Positions 46,067 to 58,144 of a stretch of DNA of 64,000 bases are shown here, in pieces. Source of the stretch: Verminephrobacter eiseniae EF01-2 (GTDB taxonomy: Bacteria; Pseudomonadota; Gammaproteobacteria; Burkholderiales; Burkholderiaceae_C); contig NC_008786.1 of assembly GCF_000015565.1 (NCBI RefSeq), positions 4,700,501 to 4,764,500 of the forward strand, read 5' to 3'. The notes under the pieces are model-generated. The model saw only the letters and a program-made list of their open reading frames with translations, was not told the origin of the DNA and did not search any database. The position numbers were made by a program, and so were the translations under genes. The number at the start of each line of letters is the position of its first letter. Positions within the stretch are counted from its first letter, which is position 1.

Positions 46067-48636
46067 ATGACTTGGAGCATGACTCGGGCCACGACCTGGG
46101 TCCGCTGGGCAGCCATCACTCTGGTGGCGGCGCTGCTGCTGGCCGGCGGCGGCGCAGCGGTTTATGTGCAGCGCAGCTTTGCGCAGCTCGATGGCAGGCT
46201 GGCGGTAGCGGGGCTGCGCGCAGATGTCCTGGTGCGGCGCGATGGCGCCGACCTGACCCACATCCAGGCACAGACCCCGCAGGACGCCTGGTTCGCGCTG
46301 GGCTATGTGCATGCGCAAGAGCGCACCTGGCAGTTGGAATTTCAACGCCGGGTGATGCACGGCGAGCTGTCCGAAGTCTTCGGCGCCGCCACGCTCGAAA
46401 CCGACAAGTTGATGCGCGCGCTGGACATCATGGGCAGCGCCCGGCGCCAGTACGCAGGGCTGCCGCTGCACACCAGGCAAGCGCTGCAGTCCTATAGCCA
46501 GGGCATTCGGGCCTTCCACCAGAACCTTCCCCAGGCATTGCCGCCCGAGTTCCATCTGCTCGGCGTCCAGCCTGGCGGCGCAACCGGCAGCGTCTGGGAG
46601 CCAGAGGACTGCGTGGGCTGGACGCTGATGATGGCGCTGGACCTGGGCGGCAACTGGGGCCAGGAATTCGCGCGTCTGGCACTCGCCAGGACGCTGGACA
46701 CGGACCGCCTGTGGCAGTTGATGCCCCCTACCCCGGCGAGCAGCCCGCCGCCTCGGCGGACCTGGCGGCGCTGTATCGCCAATGGGGGGTTTACCGGCGT
46801 TCTCCGGCCACCGACCCCAGCACCAGCACCTCCGCCGCCACCGGACCGCAAGCAGCCGCCCCGGCCCGGCAAGACCCATGGCTTGGCCACGCCAACGATC
46901 TGAACGCCGGCCTGCTGGCCTGGGCCGAAGCGCTCACGCGCAATGCCGGCAGCAATGAAGGCCGGGGCAGCAACAACTGGGCGCTGGCAGGCACGCGCAC
47001 GGTCAGTGGCCGACCGCTGCTGGCCAACGACCCGCACCTGGGGCTGGCGGCGCCGGCGATCTGGTACTTTGCCGCGCTGCAAGCGCCTGCGGGGCAGGCC
47101 TCGGACGGCACGCCGATCGCCCCGTTGGCCGCAGTCGGGGCCACCTTGCCCGGCCTGCCTTTCGTGGTGCTGGGCCGCACCGACCATGTGGCCTGGGGCT
47201 TTACCAACACCAGCCCCGACGTGCAGGACCTGTACCTGGAGCAGATCAACCCCGCCGATCCCACGCAATACCGCACCCCCGAGGGCTGGGCGCCGTTCAC
47301 GGTGCGCACCGAAACCATCCGCGTCAAAGGGGCCGCCGATACCGTGCTCAGGCTGCGCAGCACCCGCCATGGCCCGGTGCTGAGCGATGTGCAAAAGTCG
47401 CATGCCGAGGTGCTGGACCTGGACAAATACCTGATCGCGCTACGCTGGAGTGCGCTCGACGCCGACAACCAGAGCGTGATGGCGGGCCTGCAAACCAACC
47501 AGGCCCGGACGGTCGATGAATTGTTCCAGGCCATGTCACCGTATCACTCGCCGATGCAGAACGTGGTGGCGGCCGACGACCAGGGCCGGATCCGTTTCCA
47601 GGCCATGGGCCGGGTGCCGCTGCGCGATCCCGCCAACGACATCCGGGGCGTGGCCCCGGCGCCCGGCTGGCAGGCGCGCTACGACTGGACGGGTTGGCTG
47701 CCTGCGGCGCAGACCCCGCGCGACGACGGCGCCAAGGGCTGGGTGGCCACGGCCAACCAGCGCGTGACGGCGCCGGACTACCCGCATTACCTGACGCAAG
47801 ACTGGGTTCTGCCCTACCGCTATCAGCGCATAGAACAGCTCATCGAGGCCCGCGAAAAGCACGACATCGCCAGCATGCAGGCCATGCAGCATGATGTGAC
47901 ATCGCTGGCCACGCGCCGGCTGCTGCCCTCTCTGCGACAGGCCCGCTCGCCGCATCCGCTGGCCGCGCCCGTGCAAGCGCTGCTGGCGAACTTTGACGCC
48001 GTGATGGATGCCGACCAAGCGGCGCCCCTGGTGTTTGCCGCCTGGGCCGATGAGCTCACGCGCGGCCTGATCGAGCCGCGCATCGGCCAGGCGCGCTTTG
48101 CCGCCACCTATGGCAAGCGCGACTACCGGGCGGCGCTGGAAGGCATCCTGGAACGCAACGACGGCTGGTGGTGCCAGCCCATGTCCTGCGCCGAGCAATC
48201 CTCTGCCGCGCTGACCCGTGCGCTGGAGCGCCTGCAAACGGCCTATGGCCCCGACCCGGCACAGTGGCGCTGGGGCATTGCGCACCCGGCGCTGAGCGAG
48301 CACCAGCCGTTTGGCAACGTGCCGGCGCTGGCCCGTTTTTTCAACGTCCGCGTCGCCTCGCATGGCGACTCGTACACCGTGAACGTGGGGCAGTACAACC
48401 CGGGCCAGACCCGGGGGCCGTTCGTGAACCGCCATGCGGCCTCGCTGCGCGCGGTGTATGACTTGGCGGACCTGGAGCAGTCGCGCTTCATCTACCAGAC
48501 CGGCCAGAGCGGGCTGGTGTTCTCGCCCCGCTACCGCGACATGAGCGCCGCCTGGGCCGCCACCGGCTACCGCCCCCTGCAACGCCGGCCAGCGCATTGG
48601 GCGCATCGGCTGACCCTGGTGCCTGCTGCTCCGTGA
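46067..48636 (+). pseudogene. Penicillin acylase-family Ntn hydrolase split by a frameshift
   Basis: The first frame (from ATG 46067) gives a signal-anchor (AAITLVAALLLAGGGAAVYV) and the alpha-subunit region. At a C5 run (46724-46728) the frame is lost: LWQLMPP should continue into YPGEQPAASADLAALY, which lies in the next frame and runs to 48636. That second part has the autoprocessing nucleophile in GRGSNNWAL (Ser codon 46969-46971), then NDPHLGL and a full beta subunit. One extra C would restore a protein of about 855 residues. Either a real null mutation, a phase-variable tract or a sequencing error. Family members cleave amides such as acyl-homoserine lactones or penicillins. Confidence 0.85.
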
Positions 48637-48736
48637 GCCTGCGGGCCGCCGCCCATTGCGTAGCCCGTTCAGTAACGGATGCTGCCGGCGCAAGACCCGC
48701 AAGACCCAGATGCGCCGACAGCGATGAAAACGAGAG

Positions 48737-48757
48737 CGCACCCGTTGCGGGGGTGCG
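48737..48757 (-). terminator. Possible terminator between convergent genes
   Basis: CGCACCC (48737-48743) pairs with GGGTGCG (48751-48757). Reading on the minus strand the stem is followed by CTCTCGTTTTC, so it could end transcription of the acyl-CoA dehydrogenase gene. The T-run is short. Confidence 0.4.
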
Positions 48758-48777
48758 GAGGTGCGGGGGGATGGCAA

Positions 48778-50052
<1,275 letters not shown>

Positions 50053-50117
50053 GGTGTCTCCAGCAAAAAAATCGGCGGCCGGGTGCCGCCTTGGTCTGGC
50101 TATTCTTTCACACCCCG

Positions 50118-51206
50118 TCAACTGCGCTGCGCGAACGACCAGGCCAGTTGCGCCATCGGCCGTGCAGCCGCGCCCGAGGCCTTGGCCTGGGCGTTCGACG
50201 CAGTGCCATCCTCCACCCGCTTGGCAATGCCTTGCAGGATGGCCGCGATGCGAAACAAGTTGTAGGCGAGGTAGAAATTCCAGTCGGCGCGCAGCGCCTC
50301 GGGCGTGCTGCTGCCGGTGCGCTCGCAGTAGCTGCGGATGTAGCTGTCTTCATCAGGGATGCCGAGTGCGGCCAGATCCTGCCCCCCGATCCCGCGGCCC
50401 AGCGTGGTCGGAATGTGCCAGCTCATGCAGTGGTAGCTGAAGTCCGCCAGCGGGTGGCCGAGCGTGGACAGTTCCCAGTCGAGCACGGCCAGCACGCGCG
50501 GCTCGGTGGGATGGAACATCAGGTTGTCGAGCCGGTAGTCGCCGTGCACGATCGCGACATGGCCCTGGTCGCGGGCGCTGGCGGGCAGGTGCGCAGGCAG
50601 CCACTGCATCAGGCGGTCCATCTCTTCGATCGGCTGGGTGATCGAGGCCTGGTACTGCCGGCTCCAGCGGCCGATCTGGCGGTCAAAGTAATTGCCGGGC
50701 TTGCCGTAGCTGGCCAGGCCGCGCTCGGCAAATGGCACGCGGTGCAGCGCGGCGATCACGCGGTTCATCTCGCGGTAGATGGCGCCGCGCTCGGCCGGCG
50801 TCATGCCGGGCAGCGACTGGTTCCACAGCACCCGGCCCTGCATGTATTCCATCACATAGAAGGCGCGGCCGATGACCGACTCGTCCTCGCACAGCACATG
50901 CATGCGGGGCACAGGCACATCGGTGCCATACAGGCCGCGCATCACGGCAAACTCGCGCTCGACGGCATGGGCCGAAGGCAGCAGCCGGGCCACCGGGCCG
51001 GGCTTGGAGCGCATCACATAGGCCATGCCGGGGGTGATGAGCTTGTAGGTGGGGTTCGACTGCCCGCCCTTGAACATCTCCACCGTCAGGGGGCCGCAAA
51101 AGCCCTCCATGTTCTGCGCCAGCCAAGCGCTCAGCGCACCGATGTCGAAGGCATGTTGAGCAGAAACCGGGCGGGTGCCGACGAAGTGGTCGAAATTGTC
51201 ATTCAT
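50118..51206 (-). CDS. APH-family kinase (ACAD10/11- or LvaA-like 4-hydroxyacyl-CoA kinase candidate)
   Basis: A 362-residue protein kinase-fold phosphotransferase. The catalytic loop HGDYRLDN (221-228) and the metal-binding VLDWE (Asp243) are intact; [12 protein letters not shown] (45-56) is the ATP loop. It resembles the N-terminal half of ACAD10/11 rather than antibiotic kinases. The ATG at 51206 lies 13 bases after the Crp gene, so regulator, kinase and dehydrogenase may be one transcript. Predicted to phosphorylate the hydroxyl of a 4-hydroxyacyl-CoA. Confidence 0.83.
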   Translation of the reverse strand: MNDNFDHFVGTRPVSAQHAFDIGALSAWLAQNMEGFCGPLTVEMFKGGQSNPTYKLITPGMAYVMRSKPGPVARLLPSAHAVEREFAVMRGLYGTDVPVPRMHVLCEDESVIGRAFYVMEYMQGRVLWNQSLPGMTPAERGAIYREMNRVIAALHRVPFAERGLASYGKPGNYFDRQIGRWSRQYQASITQPIEEMDRLMQWLPAHLPASARDQGHVAIVHGDYRLDNLMFHPTEPRVLAVLDWELSTLGHPLADFSYHCMSWHIPTTLGRGIGGQDLAALGIPDEDSYIRSYCERTGSSTPEALRADWNFYLAYNLFRIAAILQGIAKRVEDGTASNAQAKASGAAARPMAQLAWSFAQRS

Positions 51207-51219
51207 GGCGGGGGCCAGT

Positions 51220-51939
51220 TCAGTTGCACACTGTAACGATACGCAGCAGCGCGTTACGATCACGTACTACCAGGCTGCTCGACTCGATACGGATGGTTGC
51301 CTCGCGTTCCATGGTCTTGAGCTCTTGGTTCACCCGCTGGCGCGATGCACCCAGCAATTGTGCAAGATCTTCTTGCGCCAGTTGCAAGCCGATGCGGATC
51401 TCGCTGTCGCCGGCCCGGTTCGGAATGCCAAAACGGTGCGTCAGTTGCATCAACTGCTTGGCCAGCCTTGCCCGCAACGGCAGCGTGCTCAGGTCTTCCA
51501 CCAAGTCGAACAGCCTGCGGATGCGCTTGGCATGCAGGCGCAGCATGGCCTCGTAGAACTCGACATGCCCGGACAGAATCTTGTGGAAGTTCTCCTTGGA
51601 CACGCACACGATGGTGGTGTCGCCACGCGCATAGGCGTCATGCGTGCGCCGGTTGCCGTCGAAGAACGCCACATCGCCGAACCAGACTCCCGGCTCCACA
51701 TAGGTCAGCGTGATCTGCTTGCCCGTGGCTGCGATCGACCCCACCCGCACCGACCCGCGCGCGCAGGCAATCCATTCCAGGGGCGGGTTTCCGCGTGTGG
51801 CAATCACGCTGCCATTCTTGAAGCGTTTGACATACGCACAACGCAGGATATCGTGGCGCAGCGAGGGTGAAAGGGATGAAAACCATCGACCTGCATTGAT
51901 TGCTGCACGCTCTTCAAGAGTAAGGATCGGATTGTCCAT
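51220..51939 (-). CDS. Crp/Fnr-family transcriptional regulator
   Basis: A 239-residue cyclic-nucleotide-binding-fold regulator. The beta-roll includes GSVIATRGNPPLEWIAC and VEPGVWFGDVAFFDG. The C-terminal winged helix has LAQEDLAQLLGASRQRVNQE (about 168-187). No N-terminal cysteine cluster is present, so it is not an oxygen-sensing Fnr. It precedes the kinase/dehydrogenase pair by 13 bases and may control it; the AT-rich stretch at 51950-52070 is its likely promoter. Confidence 0.85.
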   Translation of the reverse strand: MDNPILTLEERAAINAGRWFSSLSPSLRHDILRCAYVKRFKNGSVIATRGNPPLEWIACARGSVRVGSIAATGKQITLTYVEPGVWFGDVAFFDGNRRTHDAYARGDTTIVCVSKENFHKILSGHVEFYEAMLRLHAKRIRRLFDLVEDLSTLPLRARLAKQLMQLTHRFGIPNRAGDSEIRIGLQLAQEDLAQLLGASRQRVNQELKTMEREATIRIESSSLVVRDRNALLRIVTVCN

Positions 51940-52093
51940 GGCCTATCTCTTACATGACTGAAACAACTCCATTGTCATGTTTCAGGCCCGCTGTACAACG
52001 CCGCAGAGGCCGACTTGGCCCGTATTTTTTGTATCCAGTTGTCTAGTTCTAAATTAGCAAAAATCGGCATTGACCCGTTTGCGCAGACCCAAA

Positions 52094-52124
52094 ACCCCCG
52101 GGATGCTGCGGTGCAGCATCCCGG
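52094..52124. repeat. Perfect 14-bp hairpin
   Basis: CCCCGGGATGCTGC (52094-52107) and its exact inverse (52111-52124) are separated by three bases. The minus strand continues with GGTTTTGGG, a weak T-run. It lies in a 740-base stretch (51940-52677) with no sure gene, so which transcript it would end is unclear. Confidence 0.6.
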
Positions 52125-52473
52125 GGCTGGGCAATGAACGAAAATGAGGGCCGCAGCCCCGGTCTGGCTACTCGTGGATCAGGGCCGTAGCCCCGGCGGG
52201 TGCTTTGGATTTCTGCGGGCATGGGGGCTTGCGTGCGATCAGTGGTGGGATTGGTTGCGCGCCCCGTCGTCTTCGACATGCATGAGACGCAGGCCCCGCG
52301 CGCCACGGCGCAGCACATGGCGCCAGCGCCGGCAATGTCGGGAAACCGAATGCTTTTCATCGCGGCATCATGGCCGTGGCCAGCGCCGGAACCCGAAGCC
52401 GGCCCGGGATTTCTCCCTCCGGGCCTGTTCATGACATCTTGCAATCTGATGATCAGATCAAGGCTGAACCGTG

Positions 52474-52680
52474 ATGCGCAGGCCGTTGATTCGGGTACTT
52501 TTCATTGTTGCCTGTGTTGGCGTGGCGCGGCTTGCGTGGTCTTCGTGGCCAGAGCCGCTATTCATGCACGATGCAGGCGTCGCTTTCCCGAATGGGCTCA
52601 GGTTTCATCGCGGCCCCACCCGCTCGATGCGGGCTTTCTGCCAACGCATTGACAGCAGGCAGTGGCCTGCGCCACGCTAG
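52474..52680 (+). CDS. Small putative exported protein (68 aa), end formed by MITE
   Basis: ATG 52474 opens MRRPLIRVLFIVACVGVARL, a plausible signal sequence with basic start and hydrophobic core, followed by about 45 polar residues. The stop TAG at 52678-52680 is contributed by the first bases of MITE copy 6, so the original protein may have been longer. No family is recognised and the coding call is weak. Confidence 0.35.
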   Translation: MRRPLIRVLFIVACVGVARLAWSSWPEPLFMHDAGVAFPNGLRFHRGPTRSMRAFCQRIDSRQWPAPR

Positions 52681-52841
52681 TGTCGCGTCACGGATCAGAT
52701 GTCGTAGGCTGCGCGCAGCCATCGGAGCGCAGCGCAAGGCGCAGCGCGCAGCCCATACCGAGCGTATTGGCAAGCGATGCAACGCCGCGATGCGCTTCGA
52801 TGGCCAGCGCAGACCGACAGATGATCGGTGACGCGACACTA
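52678..52841 (+). mobile_element. MITE copy 6
   Basis: TA on both sides; the left end has GGATCAGATG where most copies have CGATCA. It lies two bases downstream of the thiE stop codon (minus strand), so a folded transcript could terminate the thiamine operon. Confidence 0.88.
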
Positions 52842-52843
52842 GG

Positions 52844-53794
52844 TTACGGCGCCAACTCGTCGTTCGAGTGGGCCAATCGCTCGTTTGCGCTCAGTGCGAT
52901 GCGTCCCATCAATTGCCGCGCAGCTTCGTCAGGGTCGGGGGCGTTGACCAGTGCCCGCACCACGGCAATGGAGCCGACACCGGTGGCCAGCACCTGCGGG
53001 AATTGCTCGGCTCCGATGCCGCCAATGGCGACCTGGGGGTAGTGGCGCAGCAAGCGCGCGTACCGGCCCAGCCGGCCGATGCCCTGTGGGGCCGTGGCCA
53101 TTGTCTTGAGGGTGGTGGGGAACACGGCGCCCAGCGCAATGTAGCTCGGGCCTACGGCGTCTGCGCGCAGCATTTCGGCGTAGCCATGGGTGCTCAGGCC
53201 CAGGCGCAGGCCGCAGTGGCGCAGCGTTTGCAGGTCTTGGGGGGTGAGCGCATCCAGGTCTTCCTGGCCCAGGTGGATGCCATAGGCGCCGGCAGTGATG
53301 GCGGCTTGCCAATGGTCGTTGATGAACAGCAGCGCGCCCGTGCCTTGCACGGCCTGGACGGCGGCCGCTACTTCCTGTTCGATGGCTCTGGTGTCGCAGG
53401 ATTTGTAGCGCAGTTGCACCGTCGGCACCCCTGCGCGCGCCATGCGGGCGACCCAGCCGGCGTCGGGCAATACGGCGTACAGGCCCAGGCGCTCCGGGCA
53501 GGGCGCGAACCGGTGGGCGCGTGGTTCGGGTTGCAGGCCGAAGTCCCGGGGGTCATCCGGCCAGGGTTCGGCCTGGAACGAGCCGGTGCGCTGCGTGCGT
53601 GCTTGCCAGGCGCGGGCCAGGCATTGCGCATCCGGCGCAATGAAGCCCAGCGCGCTGCATGCCTGCAATGCGGCCAGGTAGACCGGGTCTTGCGCTGTCG
53701 ATTCGGGCATGGGCGCCGGGGCAAAGCCCGTGAAGGCGGCGCGGTGCTGCGCCACGATGGCTTGCGCCATGCTGTCGGTGCTACGCATGGGCAT
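52844..53794 (-). CDS. thiE: Thiamine-phosphate synthase with N-terminal extension
   Basis: Joins the pyrimidine and thiazole phosphates to thiamine phosphate. The ThiE TIM barrel occupies about residues 105-300: [44 protein letters not shown] and [11 protein letters not shown]. It is 316 residues against the usual 210; the first 100 or so (rich in Ala, ending [10 protein letters not shown]) are not part of the known catalytic fold. ATG 53794 overlaps the thiG end by 14 bases; ATG 53788 is an alternative. Confidence 0.87.
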   Translation of the reverse strand: MPMRSTDSMAQAIVAQHRAAFTGFAPAPMPESTAQDPVYLAALQACSALGFIAPDAQCLARAWQARTQRTGSFQAEPWPDDPRDFGLQPEPRAHRFAPCPERLGLYAVLPDAGWVARMARAGVPTVQLRYKSCDTRAIEQEVAAAVQAVQGTGALLFINDHWQAAITAGAYGIHLGQEDLDALTPQDLQTLRHCGLRLGLSTHGYAEMLRADAVGPSYIALGAVFPTTLKTMATAPQGIGRLGRYARLLRHYPQVAIGGIGAEQFPQVLATGVGSIAVVRALVNAPDPDEAARQLMGRIALSANERLAHSNDELAP

Positions 53795-54596
53795 GGTGCC
53801 AAAAAGGGGTGCCGAGCACCGGTGTGCTTGGCTGGGCGGCATCTTGTGCGCTCATGGCGCCGGCCTGGTGTGCGGCGCGTCCGGCGCTCACCGCGCCGGC
53901 AAAAGCCGCAGCCATTGCCACCGGGTCTTGGGCCAGGGCGACGGCGGTGTTCAGCAGCACGCCGTCGTAGCCCCATTCCATCACCTGGCAGGCGTGCGAG
54001 GGCCGGCCCAGCCCGGCATCGACCAGCATCGTCACGTCCAGCCGTTCGCGCAGCATTTGCATCGCATAGGGGTTGGCCGGGCCGCGCCCGGTGCCTATGG
54101 GGGCGGCCCAGGGCATCACGGCCTGGCAGCCCACGTCGACCAGCCGCTGGCACAGCACCAGGTCTTCGGTGCAGTAGGGCAGGACCTGAAAGCCGTCCCG
54201 GATGAGTTGCTCGGCGGCGGCCACCAGGTTCAGCGTGTCGGGTTGCAGGGTGTAGTCGTCGCCTATCAGTTCCAGCTTGATCCACGGGGTGTCGAACAGC
54301 TCGCGCGCCATCTGTGCGGTGGCGACGGCCTCTTGCACGCTGTGGCAGCCGGCGGTGTTGGGCAGCACGGGTACTTCGAGCCGGCGCAGCAGTTCCCAAA
54401 AGCCGCTGCCGCTCTCGGCGGGGTTGCTGCCCTGGCGGCGCAGCGAGGCCGTGACCATGGCCGGCCGGGCGCGCCGTACTGCGGCCTCCAGCACTGCGGG
54501 CGATGGGTAGCGCGCGCTGCCCAGCAGCAGGCGGCTGTCGAAGGCTTGGCCGTAGAGCACCAGGGGATCGGGATGGGGGCTGGCATGCGGTGTCAT
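53781..54596 (-). CDS. thiG: Thiazole synthase
   Basis: A 271-residue Thi[12 protein letters not shown] and the Schiff-base lysine Lys107 in [12 protein letters not shown] are present, as are [11 protein letters not shown] (phosphate loop) and [11 protein letters not shown]. It builds the thiazole from deoxyxylulose phosphate, dehydroglycine and ThiS thiocarboxylate. It lies 11 bases after thiS and overlaps thiE. The tail after about residue 250 is longer than usual. Confidence 0.93.
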   Translation of the reverse strand: MTPHASPHPDPLVLYGQAFDSRLLLGSARYPSPAVLEAAVRRARPAMVTASLRRQGSNPAESGSGFWELLRRLEVPVLPNTAGCHSVQEAVATAQMARELFDTPWIKLELIGDDYTLQPDTLNLVAAAEQLIRDGFQVLPYCTEDLVLCQRLVDVGCQAVMPWAAPIGTGRGPANPYAMQMLRERLDVTMLVDAGLGRPSHACQVMEWGYDGVLLNTAVALAQDPVAMAAAFAGAVSAGRAAHQAGAMSAQDAAQPSTPVLGTPFWHHAHA

Positions 54597-54607
54597 GGCA
54601 ATCCGGC

Positions 54608-54817
54608 TCAGCCGCCCGTCACGGGGGAGATGATTTCGACGCGGTCGCCCGGCTGGAGTGCCTGCGTGGCATAGCGGGTATGGGGCACGAAGGCGGTGTT
54701 CACGGCCACGGCAAAGGGCGCGCGCGCGGCAATGGCGGCCACGGCGTCGGCCACGGTGGCGCCTTCGGGTAATTCGTGCGGGGTCTGGTTGATCGAGATG
54801 TTCATGCCGATGTTCAT
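54608..54817 (-). CDS. thiS: Sulfur carrier protein ThiS
   Basis: A 69-residue ubiquitin-like protein ending in the required GlyGly (ISPVTGG), which becomes a thiocarboxylate. The ATG at 54817 overlaps the thiO stop (ATGA) and is preferred; ATG 54805 four codons later would give the more usual 65 residues. Located between thiO and thiG as in many betaproteobacteria. Confidence 0.92.
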   Translation of the reverse strand: MNIGMNISINQTPHELPEGATVADAVAAIAARAPFAVAVNTAFVPHTRYATQALQPGDRVEIISPVTGG

Positions 54818-55950
54818 GCCAATACATGGGCGCCGGGCCGGGCCAAGGGGTCGGGGGGTTGTGGTTGCATTTCCAGCGCCAGATCGAAATCTTGCGCCAG
54901 CGCCGATTGTCCGGTGTGCAGCAGTTGCAGCGTCACATCCAGCAAGGCCGGTGCGATCATGAAGCCGTGGCGGTACAGGCCGTTGATTTGCAGCAGCCCT
55001 TTGCGCGGCTGGCGGATGGCCGGCAGATTGTCTGCCAGCGTGGGGCGGCATTGCGCGGCCAGTTCGAGGATGCGGCCCTCGGCAAAACCCGGATGCACGG
55101 CATAGGCCGCGCTCAGCAGTTCCAGCGTCGAGCGCACGCTGACGGGCGCGAGTTCGTCCGATTCGATTTCGGTGGCGCCAATCACGAACAGATGGTCTTG
55201 CTTGGGCGCAATGTAGATCGGGTAGCGGGGGTGGACCAGCCGGGTCGGGCGCTGCAGCGTGACATCGGGGGCATGGACGCGCGCCACTTCGCCGCGCACG
55301 CCGCGCAGTGCCGGCCACTGGGGCTTGGCGCCCAGGCCGCGGCAGTCGATCACCCGGTCGGGCTGGCCGGCGGTGCCGGGGGCAAAGTCCTCGGGCGAGC
55401 GCGCGGCGTGCCAGTGCATGCGCACCGCGAGCCGCTGCATTTGCAGCAGCAGCGCTGCCAGCAGTTGGCGGTTGTCCAACTGCCCTTCACCGGGCAGGTA
55501 CAGACCCTGCGCGAAGCGCTGGGCCAATGCCGGCTCGGTCTGCGCCAGGGCTTGGCGGTCGAGCTTTTGCAGCGCGGGCAATGTGGGCAGGATGCGCTGC
55601 GTGGCCTGAAGCTGGCGGGTCAGGCGCTGGGCTTCGGCCGCATCCTGGCGGTGCCAGACGATCAGGGTGCCGGCCTGCTGAAAGAAAACGGGCTGGTCCA
55701 GCGCCGCCAGCAGTTGGGGCCAGCGCGTCAGGGCGTACTGCCCCATGCGCACCACGCCGGGCTCGGTGATCGCCGACTCGGCCAATGGGGCCAGCATGGC
55801 GGCGGCGGTCGTGGCGGCGGCCTGTTCGGCGGCAGCGCTGCCGGCATCGAAAATGTCGACCTGCTGCCCCTGGCGGGCCAATTCCACCGCCAGCAATCGG
55901 CCCATCAGGCCGGCGCCCAGAATGGCAAAAGATGAGGGGCGTAGTGACAT
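54814..55950 (-). CDS. thiO: Glycine oxidase ThiO
   Basis: A 378-residue FAD amine oxidase that makes dehydroglycine for the thiazole. [18 protein letters not shown] (8-25) is the dinucleotide fold; [13 protein letters not shown] and the C-terminal [18 protein letters not shown] are typical. It is the first gene of thiOSGE. No canonical THI-box (CTGAGA... CCTGATC) is visible in the 111 bases before it. Confidence 0.9.
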   Translation of the reverse strand: MSLRPSSFAILGAGLMGRLLAVELARQGQQVDIFDAGSAAAEQAAATTAAAMLAPLAESAITEPGVVRMGQYALTRWPQLLAALDQPVFFQQAGTLIVWHRQDAAEAQRLTRQLQATQRILPTLPALQKLDRQALAQTEPALAQRFAQGLYLPGEGQLDNRQLLAALLLQMQRLAVRMHWHAARSPEDFAPGTAGQPDRVIDCRGLGAKPQWPALRGVRGEVARVHAPDVTLQRPTRLVHPRYPIYIAPKQDHLFVIGATEIESDELAPVSVRSTLELLSAAYAVHPGFAEGRILELAAQCRPTLADNLPAIRQPRKGLLQINGLYRHGFMIAPALLDVTLQLLHTGQSALAQDFDLALEMQPQPPDPLARPGAHVLA

Positions 55951-56061
55951 GGATCGGTCGCGCGGTGTGTCTGTGTCTGTGTCTGTCTGTGTGCTTACAG
56001 GCAGTACAGCATACCCTCTGCGGGCGGCGGTCGATTTGGCGCATGGGCCATAATTTTGGCC
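55951..56061. promoter_or_regulatory. Divergent thiO/thiD intergenic region with TGTGTC microsatellite
   Basis: Only 111 bases separate the divergent genes. A run of TGTGTC units (about 55966-55994) fills the thiO-proximal third. No TPP riboswitch motif is recognisable on either strand, so control may be by promoter or by a regulator. Confidence 0.45.
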
Positions 56062-56955
56062 ATGACTTCATCGACTCCGCTGCCGGGCGCGCCGGGCGCA
56101 TCGGACGCAATACGCCGCTATGCCCGTGTGCTCTCGATTGCCGGCTCCGACAGCGGTGGCGGGGCGGGGATACAGGCCGACCTCAAGACCTTCAGCGCTT
56201 TGGGCTGTTATGGCATGACGGCGATCACGGCGATCACGGCGCAAAACACCTGCGCGGTGACGGGCATCCACGGCATTCCCCCGGAGATGCTCAAAGCCCA
56301 GATCGACGCAGTGGTGCAGGACATTGGTGTCGATGCGGTCAAGATCGGCATGCTGCATTCGCCCGCCGTGGTGCGCGTGGCGGCCGATGCCATCCGCAGC
56401 CATCGGCTGCCGCAGGTGGTGCTCGATCCGGTGATGGTGACCAGCAGCGGCGACCGCCTGATGGCCCAGGAGACGGTGGGCGTGCTGGTGCAGGAACTGT
56501 TTCCGCTGGCCGTGCTGATCACCCCCAATCTGGACGAGGCCGGCTGGCTGCTGGGCCGCAGCATCGACGGCGTGCCTGCGCTGGAACAGGCGGCGCAGGA
56601 TCTGCTGCGCTTGGGCGCCCGCGCCGTGCTGCTCAAAGGCGGGCATTTGCCGGGCGCGCAGGTCGTGGATGTGCTGGCCGTGCAGGGCGCGCCGCTCCTG
56701 TGCATGCAGTCCCCGCGCATTGCCACGCACAACGGCCATGGCACGGGCTGCACGCTGTCGTCCGCCATTGCCGCGCATCTGGCGCTGGGCCGGCCGCTGC
56801 CGCAGGCGGTGGAACAGGCCCGCAGCTACATTCTGCAGGCCATGGCGGCGGGCGCGCAGGTGACCACCGGGCATGGCCATGGGCCGCTGAACCATGGCTA
56901 CGCCCCCCTGGTGCAGCAGAGCTTTGCCGTCATCGCTGGTGCGGGCAACGGTTAG
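56062..56955 (+). CDS. thiD: Hydroxymethylpyrimidine (phosphate) kinase
   Basis: A 297-residue ribokinase-fold kinase phosphorylating HMP and HMP-phosphate. SIAGSDSGGGAGIQAD (25-40) binds substrate, and VLLKGGH and NGHGTGCTLSSAIAAHLALG give the anion hole and catalytic region. ATG 56062 is chosen over a TTG six bases upstream. It lies opposite thiOSGE. thiC is not in the window. Confidence 0.92.
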   Translation: MTSSTPLPGAPGASDAIRRYARVLSIAGSDSGGGAGIQADLKTFSALGCYGMTAITAITAQNTCAVTGIHGIPPEMLKAQIDAVVQDIGVDAVKIGMLHSPAVVRVAADAIRSHRLPQVVLDPVMVTSSGDRLMAQETVGVLVQELFPLAVLITPNLDEAGWLLGRSIDGVPALEQAAQDLLRLGARAVLLKGGHLPGAQVVDVLAVQGAPLLCMQSPRIATHNGHGTGCTLSSAIAAHLALGRPLPQAVEQARSYILQAMAAGAQVTTGHGHGPLNHGYAPLVQQSFAVIAGAGNG

Positions 56956-57064
56956 GCGGGACCGGCAGCGCTGTGGAAGGCCGGCCCGGTGGCCATCGAT
57001 CGCGCGGGGCCTCTACGGCCATTCCGATCAAACAGGCCCTGCGGCCATCCCAACCCAACGGGCC

Positions 57065-58126
57065 CTACGGCCCGGTGGCCCCGCTGGCCGGCGCCACGCC
57101 CAGCAGCCGGTGCAGATGGGCGCTGGTGGTGGTGTATTGCAGCGCCACCTTGTCGCCCTTGAGGGCTTCGGCGGCGGCAAAGGCGGCCAGCGTGGCCTCA
57201 TGAAAGCCGCACAGGATCAGCCGGCGCTTGCCGGGATAGGTGTTGATGTCGCCCACGGCGTAGATGCCCGGCACGCTGGTGCGAAACGCCTCGGTGTCCA
57301 CCTGCAATTGCTTGCGTGCCATGGCCATGCCCCAGTCGGTCAACGGCCCGAGCCGGGGGGAGATGCCCAGAACGGCCACCAGCACATCGACCGGCAGCGC
57401 ATGGCTGGCCCCTTGCGCATCGACCACCTGCAAAGCCCGCAATGTGCTGCACTGCGGCATGCCCGAACTGGCGATGCCGGTGATTTGCCCGACCTCGACG
57501 GCGATGCGCCCGGCAGCGCGCAACCGTTGCAGGCGCTGCAGCAGGGCCTCGGGCGCCTGGAACAGATCACGGCGATACAGCAGGCTGACGCGGGCCGCCC
57601 GGCCTTGCTCGGCCAGTTCCACGGCGCAGGCCACGGCGCCTTCATCGCCGCCATGCACGATGACCTGGCGCCCGGTGACATCCATGCCCGCCGGCAGCAC
57701 CTGGTAGAAAAGCTGCGTGCCGACAAAACGCTCCATGCCCGCCATCTTCAGGGTGCGGGGCACAAAGGCGCCCACGCCCGCGGCGATGAACACCGAGCGC
57801 GCCAGCAAGCGCGCGCCGGTGTCGGTTTCCAGCAGCAGGCGGGCATCGGGCTGGGGGGCCAGGGCGGCCACCAGGGTGTTCAGGTGCCAGTGCGGTTTGA
57901 ACGGCGCCAGTTGCGCAAGCAGCCGATCGATCAGTTCGCGCCCGGTACAGACCGGAATGCCGGCAATGTCGTAGATGGGCTTGTCGCCATACAGCGTCAC
58001 GCACTGGCCGCCCGCCTGCGGCAAGGCATCGATCAGGTGCGCGCCGATGCCCTGCAGCCCCAGTTGGAAAGCCTGGAACAGGCCCACCGGGCCTGCGCCA
58101 ATGACGACGGCATCGGTCTCGATCAC
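57065..58126 (-). CDS. Thioredoxin-reductase-like ferredoxin/flavodoxin-NADP+ reductase
   Basis: A 353-residue FNR of the TrxR-like type. The FAD motif GAGPVG (10-15), the QAGGQC region and the NADPH-side [18 protein letters not shown] are present, and the TrxR redox CxxC is absent, as expected for this class. A GTG start at 58126 is the only one in frame at the domain start. It lies 18 bases after the ferredoxin gene, its likely electron partner. Between its 3' end and thiD are three copies of a GGCC-T-CGGCC motif (about 57008-57075). Confidence 0.87.
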   Translation of the reverse strand: MIETDAVVIGAGPVGLFQAFQLGLQGIGAHLIDALPQAGGQCVTLYGDKPIYDIAGIPVCTGRELIDRLLAQLAPFKPHWHLNTLVAALAPQPDARLLLETDTGARLLARSVFIAAGVGAFVPRTLKMAGMERFVGTQLFYQVLPAGMDVTGRQVIVHGGDEGAVACAVELAEQGRAARVSLLYRRDLFQAPEALLQRLQRLRAAGRIAVEVGQITGIASSGMPQCSTLRALQVVDAQGASHALPVDVLVAVLGISPRLGPLTDWGMAMARKQLQVDTEAFRTSVPGIYAVGDINTYPGKRRLILCGFHEATLAAFAAAEALKGDKVALQYTTTSAHLHRLLGVAPASGATGP

Positions 58127-58144
58127 GGCATGCGCCAGCCAGGG

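Noticed and set aside
52049..52444. A minus-strand gene in the gap after the Crp regulator
   Set aside because: Composition is low-complexity, it has no recognisable domain, and it spans the perfect hairpin at 52094-52124.
55951..56061. TPP riboswitch before thiO or thiD
   Set aside because: Neither strand shows the CTGAGA and CCTGATC-type conserved segments, and 111 bases shared by two promoters leaves little room.
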